NCBI GenBank assembly: GCA_903871735.1
Contig: CAIQHU010000045.1
Location: forward strand, 1 to 39,797
Reading direction: 5' to 3'
Length of the DNA stretch: 39,797 nt
Origin: an uncultured beta proteobacterium
GTDB lineage: Bacteria > Pseudomonadota > Gammaproteobacteria > Burkholderiales > Burkholderiaceae
Shown here: piece after piece, positions 26,264-33,870 of the stretch
Layout of the letters: the number at the start of each line of letters is the position of its first letter
Numbering within the stretch: position 1 is the first letter of the stretch
The notes under the pieces: generated by a model
What the model saw: the letters and a program-made list of their open reading frames with translations, nothing else
Told to the model about the DNA's origin: nothing
Databases searched by the model: none
Program-made: the position numbers and the translations under genes

Positions 26264-27283
26264 TTAAGGCATTGTGTGTCTTTTTGCTTTTTCAAAATAA
26301 GACATATCTAAAAACTTTTCTGGTGCCGGAGGATTACCACCCCATTGCCCTTCGATTTCCGCGCGTAAAGCGAGAACATTTTTAAATCCTGGCATATCAA
26401 TTGCACAGTCTCTTGATAAGCCACTACCCTTCAACATCAACTCCTGATAGGTCAACTCTGTTAAACGGTCGTCTAATTTTAATTCACGCTTGAGGACTGC
26501 TAAAACTTGCTTTTTTTGAGCAGGATCTTGAGCGGCTCTGCAACCCTCAATAAAAGCTGCTAAATAACGCTCTAAGACTTGCTCATTAGACTTCGCCCAT
26601 GATCGCAACACAAAAGCACCGGATGCCTGATAAGGGCCATACAGGTCAATGGTTCGTCCAAGACTTTTTGCGCCTCGGTCGCGTGCCACAAAATTCCATG
26701 GGGGATTGAGCATGGTTGCTGCTCCTGCTGGCGTATCTAAGCCCTTACTACGGATTTCAGAACCACCGATAGGATCTAATTTATAGTCGCGGCCATCAAT
26801 CAAACCAGCATTTTTAAACATCTTGCGTCCAATTAAAGCGTATGCTGTATTCGGAGCATCCACCACATAAGTCCGACCACGAATATCAGCTGGCTTGTTA
26901 ATATCCTGACGCACTAGTAATTCGTTCATACCACCATCACCACCAGAAACAATCACAACATCTACTTTAGCAACCTCAATCATCGCCACAGCGTTATCTA
27001 CCGCGGCATGGGCTATATCAAATTTACCAGCAGCTAAACCAGAACGCTGCTGAGATGAATTGGGCGTGAATTGTAAGTTGACCGTAATTCCTCGACGGCT
27101 AAAGTAACCCTTTTCAAGCGCCATATAAATCGGAATATTACTACCACCACGAAACACATTTACCCGCAGTGTCTCTGGGGTATTTGCCGGCACAATGATC
27201 GGTGCAGTCGCAGAACACGAGACTAATAAAGATAAAGCACTTACTGCAGACCAAAAGGTTATTTTCTGGATAGATTGTTTCAT
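26264..27283 (-). CDS. NMT1/THI5-like substrate-binding lipoprotein
   Basis: A 339-residue binding protein with a lipoprotein signal (MKQSIQKITFWSAVSALSLL, lipobox LVSC, Cys at about 23) and a type II periplasmic fold: LRVNVFRGGSNIPIYMALE, KGYFSRRGITVNLQF and VDVVIVSGGDG. It should be anchored to the outer or inner membrane facing the periplasm and bind a small organic ligand for an ABC importer. Neither permease nor ATPase genes accompany it, so it may borrow a transporter elsewhere or act as a sensor. It is the first gene of the minus-strand operon ending in ligase-thiolase-DUF35, suggesting that its ligand is the substrate that the operon degrades. Confidence 0.82.
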   Translation of the reverse strand: MKQSIQKITFWSAVSALSLLVSCSATAPIIVPANTPETLRVNVFRGGSNIPIYMALEKGYFSRRGITVNLQFTPNSSQQRSGLAAGKFDIAHAAVDNAVAMIEVAKVDVVIVSGGDGGMNELLVRQDINKPADIRGRTYVVDAPNTAYALIGRKMFKNAGLIDGRDYKLDPIGGSEIRSKGLDTPAGAATMLNPPWNFVARDRGAKSLGRTIDLYGPYQASGAFVLRSWAKSNEQVLERYLAAFIEGCRAAQDPAQKKQVLAVLKRELKLDDRLTELTYQELMLKGSGLSRDCAIDMPGFKNVLALRAEIEGQWGGNPPAPEKFLDMSYFEKAKRHTMP

Positions 27284-27310
27284 TGGATCTCCATTCTAAT
27301 TAATGATGTA

Positions 27311-27325
27311 CTAATCAACGATTAG
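27311..27325. promoter_or_regulatory. Perfect inverted repeat CTAATC-AAC-GATTAG before the binding lipoprotein gene
   Basis: A perfect 6-bp inverted repeat with 3-base spacer lies 28-42 bases upstream of the lipoprotein ATG. A near-identical element (ACAATC-ATC-GATTAG, 12 of 15 matching) lies 48-62 bases before the gentisate dioxygenase ATG at 32982. Looser versions stand before the acyl-CoA ligase and a Bug gene. This is a candidate operator for a common regulator; no regulator gene is nearby. Confidence 0.35.
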
Positions 27326-27335
27326 CATAAACTTG

Positions 27336-27643
27336 TTAAATTTGTAGTACTACTTGTGCATCTAAACCTAATTGACTGAATACTATTACATTTACATCCA
27401 TTGCAACATATGGGTAGTCGCTGCCATATACTACTTGTGTCGAAGGAATCCGCGTTAAAAAAACAGACATTGGTGCTAGATATTAGCGTTCGCAATATCA
27501 TAATAAAAAAGTTTGTTCAGCCTCAACCCAGTTGGATTCCAATTTCGTGGCATTTTTAACATGTTGCATCGCCAAACCCTTTAAGTAAAGTGCAGCGAGA
27601 TGATAAGTTAACAAACCCTGAACAAGGGAATAAAGTACGTTTA
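27336..27643 (-). pseudogene. Decayed amidohydrolase_2 (PF04909-like) C-terminal fragment
   Basis: Read on the minus strand, this gap encodes LAPMSVFLTRIPSTQVVYGS then DYPYVAMDVNVIVFSQLGLD and a stop at 27338-27336. The GSDYP motif followed by LGLD is the usual C-terminal end of TIM-barrel amidohydrolase_2 enzymes (ACMS decarboxylase and related hydrolases). Just upstream in another frame LFYYDIANANI matches the strand-7 region (YYDxA) of the same family, then a stop. Frame changes and stops plus lack of a start show that the gene is broken. The remaining gap up to 27860 shows nothing clear. It is flanked by catabolic genes, so a ring- or side-chain-processing step may have been lost. Confidence 0.6.
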
Positions 27644-27860
27644 CATAAACTAAAAGGTCGAGATCTCATCAATGCTATCTCCTAGTTTTATTAATAATTT
27701 TTAAGAAAATTTATAATAATCATAATACCTGCTTCACCTATAAACTGCATCAATAAACTACTAAAACAATCAATCGATTATTTCACACCATCTGTCAAAT
27801 AGCCTAAGCTAAGACCCCGAGCCTTTAACTTATGATGCAATCGTTCTTCACTCCAAGTTA

Positions 27861-29300
27861 TCAACCCGCTCCACGAGCTTGTAGTGCCTTACCCGCATCA
27901 ATAGCCTCGCGCAGTACTTCTTGATAATCTAGCCTAGTAAATTGCCCGCCACGCTGTAAAACTCGCCCATCAGCAATGACCGTATCGACATTGCGGGGCT
28001 GGGCTAAATTCACTAGAGCCTCATAAGGGTCAGCCATTGGCGCCATATTAATATCACCCGTGCGCACTAAAATCATGTCGGCTCGCTTACCCGGCGTGAG
28101 TGAACCGGTTCGATTGGCAATACCCAAGTCAACAGCACCGTCTAGTGTGGCTAATTGTACTAGTCGTTTTGCCGTGAGTGGGATGCGATTACCGACACGG
28201 TGACGATGTAAATGGTACAAAAATCGCATACATTGGAAAAAGTCTACATTGTAAGTACCTGTCAAATCAATCGACATACTCACTTTAACACCAGCCTCTA
28301 ATAACTCAGCTAGCTGAATCACCCCAGCACTTGCAGGACGCTGTGACTCACCAACCGGAGACATACTATAACTAACGCCTCGGTTATGTAATATTTTTCG
28401 TTCCTCTGCAGTCGTAAGCAAGGGATGAACGAGTTGCACATCTGAGCCCAACAAGCCATTCTTTTCAAGTAACATGATCGGACTAGCACCAGAAGTATGC
28501 ATCGTAATCGGTAACCCAAGAGCCCGAGCCTGCGCCCACTCCTTGCGAGCAGTTTCAACCGAAATATTCCCACGCAGTGGGTTCGTAGCATCACCAATAT
28601 TGCGTGAGCAAAAACCCAATGTCAACATGCCATCATTAGGCATCCACTGGCTCTTGATTTTGGCTAATCCAGAAAAATCCATGGGTAAATTATTAGGGGC
28701 TCCTTGGGCTGCACCATATGAAAAACGCCCACGAAGTCCCATATCACGCATCGCACGCAACTCGGCATCAGCATGATCAGCAGTGGCAATGTTATGCGCC
28801 CAGTTATGAACCGTCGTAGCGCCGGCGCTAATTGCCTCAGCCATACCAAGTCGAACACTGGCATAGTGATAAGCTGGCGTAAAATGACGCCCCAAAGCAC
28901 TAGTGACCGGAAAATATCCGCGCTTATTATCGTCTGTACTCATCATCGGACGCAATAAACTTGTCCATAAATGCCAATGCGTCTCTACAAAACCTGGCAT
29001 ACAAATCATACCGTTCGCATCCATGACTTTAACTCCGGGCGCATTAATTTCTTTGGCAATGGCCACAATGACACCATTTCGAACATGAACGTCACCGCGC
29101 ACAAAATCACCAATCGAGGCATCCATCGATAATATATTCGCCCCACGAATAACAAACTCATCTCGGTCTACAAATGATTCCCCAATCGCGCTAGAATAAT
29201 TGCCTTTTTGCGCACAACCAAAACTCGTCGCTACCCCAGAGACAGCAATTGCAGAGGCTACTTTGAGTAGACTTCGCCGTTCACTATTTAGCTTGGTCAT
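27861..29300 (-). CDS. Amidohydrolase of the cytosine deaminase/ATZ-TRZ type with possible Tat signal
   Basis: A 479-residue metal-dependent amidohydrolase. Metal ligands are ETHWH at 108/110, the strand-5 His in PITMHTSG, the strand-6 His in LVHPLLT and the strand-8 Asp in SMSIDLTG. The N- and C-terminal beta-sandwich (RGANILSMD and PGKRADMILVRTGD) fit ATZ/TRZ-type deaminases or hydrolases. The N-terminus SERRSLLKVASAIAVSGVAT has twin Arg plus a hydrophobic stretch, then SFGC, a poor lipobox; Tat export is therefore likely but not certain. It would then hydrolyse a C-N bond in the periplasm, unusual for this family. It stands alone, with a 577-base remnant-containing gap before the operon. 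Confidence 0.85.
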   Translation of the reverse strand: MTKLNSERRSLLKVASAIAVSGVATSFGCAQKGNYSSAIGESFVDRDEFVIRGANILSMDASIGDFVRGDVHVRNGVIVAIAKEINAPGVKVMDANGMICMPGFVETHWHLWTSLLRPMMSTDDNKRGYFPVTSALGRHFTPAYHYASVRLGMAEAISAGATTVHNWAHNIATADHADAELRAMRDMGLRGRFSYGAAQGAPNNLPMDFSGLAKIKSQWMPNDGMLTLGFCSRNIGDATNPLRGNISVETARKEWAQARALGLPITMHTSGASPIMLLEKNGLLGSDVQLVHPLLTTAEERKILHNRGVSYSMSPVGESQRPASAGVIQLAELLEAGVKVSMSIDLTGTYNVDFFQCMRFLYHLHRHRVGNRIPLTAKRLVQLATLDGAVDLGIANRTGSLTPGKRADMILVRTGDINMAPMADPYEALVNLAQPRNVDTVIADGRVLQRGGQFTRLDYQEVLREAIDAGKALQARGAG

Positions 29301-29679
29301 TTTGTCTCCTTTTTATATTATTACTATCAATATACTATAGATTCCTACTCGATTAATTGGACTCAAATACTTTAAAGCCACCAATCACTGCAATCGATGG
29401 CAATCGATATTTTGAAAATTACTTCCTTACATAGTCTCGGGAAAACCCTAATGACCCAAATTTTATAAACCATCTCATAACTTCAAAACATCCGGGTTTG
29501 TTATGCAAATCTGTGGCGCAATCGTTCCTATCATCCAAATAGTCTGGCATTGCAAGCTCATTTCACACACAGATACATTTCTTGAAGATCATAGTAAACG
29601 TTATTCAAACGATGCAACAGCCATGCCTTTTAAGGGTAAACTAGTTTAAATAAACAAATCATCTTCTCTAGGAAAACTT
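29301..29679. other. Divergent intergenic region, possible remnant
   Basis: 379 bases between the divergent amidohydrolase and Bug genes. On the minus strand 29419-29550 reads as a 43-codon ATG frame whose end (PGCFEVMRWFIKFGSLGFSR) looks protein-like but matches no family I know; a plus-strand frame overlaps it. It may be a decayed gene end. Promoters of both flanking genes should be here. The two ATCGAT copies near 29390-29410 are not part of a clear repeat. Confidence 0.25.
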
Positions 29680-30666
29680 ATGCCTCCCAATTTTTATCGT
29701 CACCTACAACTGATTACTTTGGCCATTAGTCTTTTCTCTATGTCTAGCCCCTTCGCCCAAGATGTGGATTATCCAAAAGGGCCTGTCAAATTAATCGTTC
29801 CTATAGGAGCAGGTGGAGGAACTGATATTTTAGGAAGAAAAGTTGCCCAAAAACTGACTGAAATCTTAAAGCAATCGACTTTTGTTGAAAATAAAGCTGG
29901 TGCAGGATCATTGATCGGCACTGACTTTGTCGCTAAAGCATCGCCTGATGGATATACGCTTCTCGTGGGTGGATTGTTTAATATGGTCATGAACAAAGCA
30001 CTCATGAAAAACTTACCCTATGATCCTGCAAAAGATTTTGTTCCTCTAGGCTATGTTTCATCCTACCCTTTTGTCTTGACACTGCGACCTGACTTTCCTG
30101 CAAATAACCTTGCTGAAATGGTTAAAGTGATGAAAGAAAAGCCAGGACAATACTCCTACGGTTCAGCTGGCGTTGGAACGCTTCAACATGTTTGGGGAAA
30201 TATTTTGTTGCGTAATTTAGGATTGGAATTAATTCATGTCCCATTTAAGGGTTCTCCTCCTGCCTATCAAGAAATGATGGCTGGTCGATTAGATATGATA
30301 TTTGATAATGTCTCCTCCAGTAAAAGCTATGTTCAAACAGGACGCATCAAAGGTATCGCTGTCTCTAGTGAAAAGAGAACTCAAGCTCTTCCCAACCTAC
30401 CAACAATTAATGAGACTAACCTGACTAAATTTAATGGTGAGAGTTGGTTCGGTATTTTTGCTCCAACAGGAACATCTCCTGCAATTGTTAATAAACTCCG
30501 CGCAGCCATGGCACAAATTAATAAAGATAGTGAATTTAATGCCCAGATCGAACAAGATGGAGGTAGATTACTCAATATTCCTGCGAGTCAACAACAAGCC
30601 TTTTTACTCGATGAAATTAACCGCTGGGTACCGGTGGTAATGAATAGTAATATCAAAGTGGATTAA
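29680..30666 (+). CDS. Bug/TctC-family periplasmic solute-binding protein
   Basis: A 328-residue Bug protein with an N-terminal signal peptide (LITLAISLFSMSSPFAQ, cleavage after FAQ). YPKGPVKLIVPIGAGGGTDI, FVENKAGAGSLIGTDFVAK and ASPDGYTLLVGG are family-typical; RWVPVVMNS closes the domain. An AGGA motif seven bases before the ATG supports the start. It is closer in visible sequence to the Bug protein at 294-1286 than to the others (shared DGY-LVGGL, FDNxxxxRTYLE/SKSYVQ and AVSS blocks), suggesting duplication within the region. A perfect 8-bp hairpin follows 62 bases after the stop. The ligand is probably a carboxylate. Confidence 0.9.
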   Translation: MPPNFYRHLQLITLAISLFSMSSPFAQDVDYPKGPVKLIVPIGAGGGTDILGRKVAQKLTEILKQSTFVENKAGAGSLIGTDFVAKASPDGYTLLVGGLFNMVMNKALMKNLPYDPAKDFVPLGYVSSYPFVLTLRPDFPANNLAEMVKVMKEKPGQYSYGSAGVGTLQHVWGNILLRNLGLELIHVPFKGSPPAYQEMMAGRLDMIFDNVSSSKSYVQTGRIKGIAVSSEKRTQALPNLPTINETNLTKFNGESWFGIFAPTGTSPAIVNKLRAAMAQINKDSEFNAQIEQDGGRLLNIPASQQQAFLLDEINRWVPVVMNSNIKVD

Positions 30667-30679
30667 GACTATTTATTGA

Positions 30680-30868
30680 GATATTTTTCTTGCAACTAGG
30701 ACAACAAATGAGTATTCCTTTAAAATAAAAATACCGATTGAATCCGGTATTTCACCACTATACCAAAAACAATTGATAATCATTCGACCTAATCATCGTA
30801 TTACTTGGCAAGGTGATGATCTTCCCACCAATCCTCAATTGCCTCTAAAGCATATTACTGGTCAATAA
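30680..30868 (+). pseudogene. C-terminal remnant of an aromatic FAD-dependent monooxygenase
   Basis: An open frame without a start codon encodes 62 residues ending LYQKQLIIIRPNHRITWQGD then DLPTNPQLPLKHITGQ and two stops. The block L-x-x-x-RPNH-x-x-x-W-x-G-D matches the extreme C-terminus of FAD_binding_3 aromatic hydroxylases (MhpA and phenol hydroxylase-like; usual form LVRPDxHVAWRGD). The FAD-binding N-terminal 400 or more residues are absent upstream, where an intact Bug gene stands, so this is a truncated leftover. It shows that a ring hydroxylase once stood beside these transport and gentisate genes. Confidence 0.55.
30729..30752. repeat. Perfect 8-bp hairpin AAATACCG / CGGTATTT
   Basis: An 8-bp perfect stem with 8-base loop lies 62 bases after the Bug stop and inside the monooxygenase remnant. 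The stem has only three G-C pairs and there is no U tract directly after it, so it is a weak terminator candidate at best. Confidence 0.25.
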
Positions 30869-30903
30869 TAATGTTTTCATCTTTTCCTTCTCCTATTTCA
30901 ATC

Positions 30904-31866
30904 ATGAAAAAATTTATCGCACTTTTTCTTAGTTTTTTTATTTGTATAAATGCTTTCGCGCAAGCGTATCCTGACAAATCCATCAAAATTGTTACTTCTT
31001 TTTCTGCGGGCAGCGGGCCTGACGCCCTACTTCGTAATCTCAGCGAAAAAATAAGTAAATCGATTCATCAAACTGTCATCGTAGATAACAGACCAGGAGG
31101 TAATGGCTGGATTGCAGCTGATGTGGTTCGTAAAGCGCCAACGGATGGGTATACCTTCTTACAAGTTGACAATACCCATGTAGCCCTGCAGCAACATCTA
31201 TTTAAGAAAATGCCGTTTGACTTTAATAAAGAATTTGAACCTGCGGCACCGATTTTTTGGACAAACTTCTTTATCGTCGTTCCAATAAACTCCCCATGGA
31301 CAAGTGTCGCCGACCTCATTGCTGCCGCTAAAGAGAAAAATGGTCGATTATCATTCGGGTCTTGGGGCGTGGGAAGCGCCGCCCACCTCGGAGCTGCTCT
31401 ACTTGAATCAGAGATCGGATATCCGATGCTACATATTCCGTTTAAAGAAACTCCGCCAGTCTATAACGCCGTTGCTAGTGGAGACATTGACTGGGCATTC
31501 GGCACCGCTGCATCTGCAGGCCCCTTATTCCGAGGAAAAAAAGTCAAATTTTTAGCAATCGCTGCTCCAAAAAGACTCGATGGCTATAACGATGTGCCAA
31601 CAGTGAGTGAGGCCAGTGGCCCAAAAAACTTCGAACTCAAGACCTGGGTAGCCATTTACGCGGCTAAAGGAACGCCAAAAGCAGTGCTGGATAAATTCAA
31701 TCAAGAAATGCGACTGGCTTTATTGGATCCAGATATTCAAAAAAATATGCGCACTTTTGGTTTTGAGCCATGGTTTGGCTCTCCAGCAGAGGTCCAAAAG
31801 GAAGCAGACAGCCAATCTAAAAAATTTGCGACAATTGTAAAAACTACCAAAATATCGATTGACTAA
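30904..31866 (+). CDS. Bug/TctC-family periplasmic solute-binding protein
   Basis: About 320 residues counted from the ATG at 30904, where MKKFIALFLSFFICINAFAQ forms a textbook signal peptide; an upstream ATG at 30871 adds eleven residues and cannot be excluded. It has the Bug blocks YPDKSIKIVTSFSAGSGPDA, TVIVDNRPGGNGWIAADVVR and APTDGYTFLQVDN, and the C-terminal GFEPWFGSPAEVQKEAD. It binds an unknown carboxylate. It is convergent with the gentisate dioxygenase gene, so aromatic acid binding is an attractive guess only. A CTAATCATCGTATTA element at 30789-30803 resembles the operator-like repeats of this region. Confidence 0.9.
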   Translation: MKKFIALFLSFFICINAFAQAYPDKSIKIVTSFSAGSGPDALLRNLSEKISKSIHQTVIVDNRPGGNGWIAADVVRKAPTDGYTFLQVDNTHVALQQHLFKKMPFDFNKEFEPAAPIFWTNFFIVVPINSPWTSVADLIAAAKEKNGRLSFGSWGVGSAAHLGAALLESEIGYPMLHIPFKETPPVYNAVASGDIDWAFGTAASAGPLFRGKKVKFLAIAAPKRLDGYNDVPTVSEASGPKNFELKTWVAIYAAKGTPKAVLDKFNQEMRLALLDPDIQKNMRTFGFEPWFGSPAEVQKEADSQSKKFATIVKTTKISID

Positions 31867-31947
31867 TAATCTGAATGACGCAGTAAACAATTCAAAAACT
31901 CAAAATAGTTCTTACATAGCTTTAGGCTATAAAAAAGTCAACGCAGA

Positions 31948-32982
31948 CTATCTGATTTCATACACTCCAAGTTTTCTATGCAGTGGTGCTTCATCAACCA
32001 TAAAAATATATGCAGGCTCGGTCGACGAGTGATTCTTTAAGGTAACCGGAGTATATCCAGGAGCGCAGCAAGTATCTGCGATTGAAAGTTTAAATTGCTC
32101 TGCTGCAATATGCACAGATATTTCCCCCTCAATTACGTGGTAGACCGATGCTGGCGATCTAGCCGGTAAAGTCAGAGTCTGATCAGGCCGTAACATCAGC
32201 GCATAAAACCCGAGAATATTTTCGGCGTCTTGGCCAGTCAGGGGGTTGACATAAGTAACTTGCAAAGCCTCAACCGGAGGATCCTGTTTTGCCATCACTT
32301 CTAGACTAGCGCGTACGTCCGCCCAAGCATAACGCAACATCGGATACTGACTATTACTTTTGGGATTAAGACTTGTGGGTAAGACGCCACCATGAACATA
32401 TAATTTGCTTAATTGACCATTACTAACGTTTTGGCTCTTACCCTCTTCGTGATAAGACGTCTCCATGTAATAAACAATCGGCAGATCTAAAACATCTAAC
32501 CAAATAACTGGTTCTTGACCTTCATGGCCATGCTCGTGCCACAAACCAGTTGGCGTCAAAATCAAATCACCACGATGCATCTGTAATTTATCACCATCAA
32601 CCGTTGTGTAAGCGCCCTCACCCTCGACAATCATCCGCACAGCGTTTGGTGTATGCCGGTGGGAAGCCGCATACTCTCCTGGCAACAGCAACTGCATTCC
32701 TAAATAGATCGCCGAACTTGCTTGCATTTTTTCGATCCCATGACCAGGATTAGCTAATACAAGTACCCGACGTTCTGCTTTCTCAATAGGCGCTAAATCC
32801 CCTGCTTCCAACAGTAATGGCCGAATCGATGCGTACTCCCAAAATATCGGCTTAGTCTGACGTGTAGGAATTTTGGGAGGCAGAACACCGCGTAAACTCG
32901 GCCATAAAGGAACTAAATTTTGCTTCAAAAGCTCTTGACGATACTCTAAAGGCAAATCTTCTAGGCGTCCTAGCTCTTCCAT
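31948..32982 (-). CDS. Gentisate 1,2-dioxygenase
   Basis: About 344 residues forming two cupin domains. The N-terminal one has LLPGEYAASHRHTPNAVRMI with His 108 and His 110 and LTPTGLWHEHGHEG with His 149; spacing of 2 and 41 residues equals the iron ligands of characterised gentisate dioxygenases. The blocks WEYASIRPLLLEAGDL, AERRVLVLANPG and GAYTTVDG are typical of the family. The enzyme opens gentisate (2,5-dihydroxybenzoate) between C1 and C2 to maleylpyruvate with Fe(II) and O2. The related 1-hydroxy-2-naphthoate or salicylate dioxygenases remain possible. AAGGA precedes the ATG at 32982; a GTG at 33006 is less likely. Maleylpyruvate isomerase or fumarylpyruvate hydrolase is not adjacent, although the GST at 36305 could be considered. 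Confidence 0.85.
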   Translation of the reverse strand: MEELGRLEDLPLEYRQELLKQNLVPLWPSLRGVLPPKIPTRQTKPIFWEYASIRPLLLEAGDLAPIEKAERRVLVLANPGHGIEKMQASSAIYLGMQLLLPGEYAASHRHTPNAVRMIVEGEGAYTTVDGDKLQMHRGDLILTPTGLWHEHGHEGQEPVIWLDVLDLPIVYYMETSYHEEGKSQNVSNGQLSKLYVHGGVLPTSLNPKSNSQYPMLRYAWADVRASLEVMAKQDPPVEALQVTYVNPLTGQDAENILGFYALMLRPDQTLTLPARSPASVYHVIEGEISVHIAAEQFKLSIADTCCAPGYTPVTLKNHSSTEPAYIFMVDEAPLHRKLGVYEIR

Positions 32983-33029
32983 ATTGAATTCCTTATTAAT
33001 CTGCACTAAATGCTTTATCGTGAATTATA

Positions 33030-33044
33030 ACAATCATCGATTAG
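33030..33044. promoter_or_regulatory. Inverted repeat ACAATC-ATC-GATTAG upstream of gentisate dioxygenase
   Basis: AATC-ATC-GATT is a perfect 4-bp inverted repeat; the 15-base element matches 12 of 15 positions of the repeat at 27311-27325. It lies 48-62 bases before the preferred ATG of the dioxygenase gene. Candidate shared operator. Confidence 0.3.
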
Positions 33045-33433
33045 AACTAAAACTTGAGATACGCTAGATTCATCGTGAAAAATACAGAAAATAGTCTAAT
33101 AGTAATATAAATATTTGATGTGCATATTACATTCATGTCGCTAGAATTGGTGAACTAACTTCTGGTCTTACTCTAGGAGCCACAAAAAGCCATGTACTGA
33201 CTCCGGAATTCTACCTGTTAAAGAGCTAGGCTTTGAACCAATGAATGTGAGAGATGGTGGGGCTTTATGGCACCAAATGGAATATCTAAGGGTGCTTTAA
33301 ACTGGACTTGGCAATGCTTTAAGGACAATTCTCGCTATGGACGCTAACGCTGAGCAAAATTAATCCAACAGCAAGGAATTTAGCCAGAATAAATGATTTA
33401 ACAAAGATTGCTTCTGAAATATTTAAGAAACGC
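33045..33433. other. Intergenic region with unidentified remnant
   Basis: About 390 bases between two minus-strand genes. On the plus strand 33125-33235 reads AYYIHVARIGELTSGLTLGA then TKSHVLTPEFYLLKS and a stop, and the neighbouring frame continues VKELGFEPMNVRDGGALWHQ then MEYLRVL and a stop near 33300. Both pieces look protein-like and join through one frameshift, suggesting the tail of a decayed plus-strand gene. I cannot name its family. Confidence 0.25.
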
Positions 33434-33739
33434 CTAACTAAACCGCACTGTTTCAACGCCCTCGACAATAAAGGCGTGGAAATCACAAGCTTCCTGCCTG
33501 ACTTCTTTAGCCTGGGCATATTCTGGTGAATCAAAGAAAGCTTTCGCCAACTCTTTATCTTTAAACTCCAAAATTACTACGCGTGAATGTGGCATCTCAC
33601 CTTCAACAACCTCGATGTCGCTTCCGCGAATAACAAATTTTGCACCATATTGCTCTGCAGCTGCAGCGGATAAGGTTGCATATGCAAGAAAATTCTCTTG
33701 ATTGGTGACGGTAATTAGGGCAACTAAATATGCTGACAT
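33434..33739 (-). CDS. DUF1330 family protein
   Basis: A 101-residue protein of the DUF1330 family (dimeric alpha+beta barrel). The start MSAYLVALITVTNQENFLAY, the centre VVEGEMPHSRVVILEFKDKE and ALAKAFFDSPEYAQAKEVR-like pattern (AKAFFDSPEYAQAKEVR) near the end are characteristic. The family has no established biochemical role, though members often stand in catabolic operons. It lies 131 bases downstream of the MFS gene on the same strand and upstream of the gentisate dioxygenase remnant region. Confidence 0.85.
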   Translation of the reverse strand: MSAYLVALITVTNQENFLAYATLSAAAAEQYGAKFVIRGSDIEVVEGEMPHSRVVILEFKDKELAKAFFDSPEYAQAKEVRQEACDFHAFIVEGVETVRFS

Positions 33740-33870
33740 ATATTCCTATTATTCTTATTAAATTCCTACAATTAATTTACTGAACTTCTAAAATTCATAT
33801 AACTTTGATAAATAGTACTCGCTATCAAATGATAGAGCAAGGTTTGTTAATGCTCTCAAAGTGCGCTTCA

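Noticed and set aside
31915..31940. ATAGC / GCTAT hairpin followed by A run as terminator
   Set aside because: On the plus strand it is followed by A residues, and on the minus strand the T run precedes the stem, so neither direction gives a proper terminator.
33319..33534. Minus-strand frame of 71 codons overlapping the DUF1330 gene end
   Set aside because: It overlaps the DUF1330 coding sequence in another frame and has low protein-like character.
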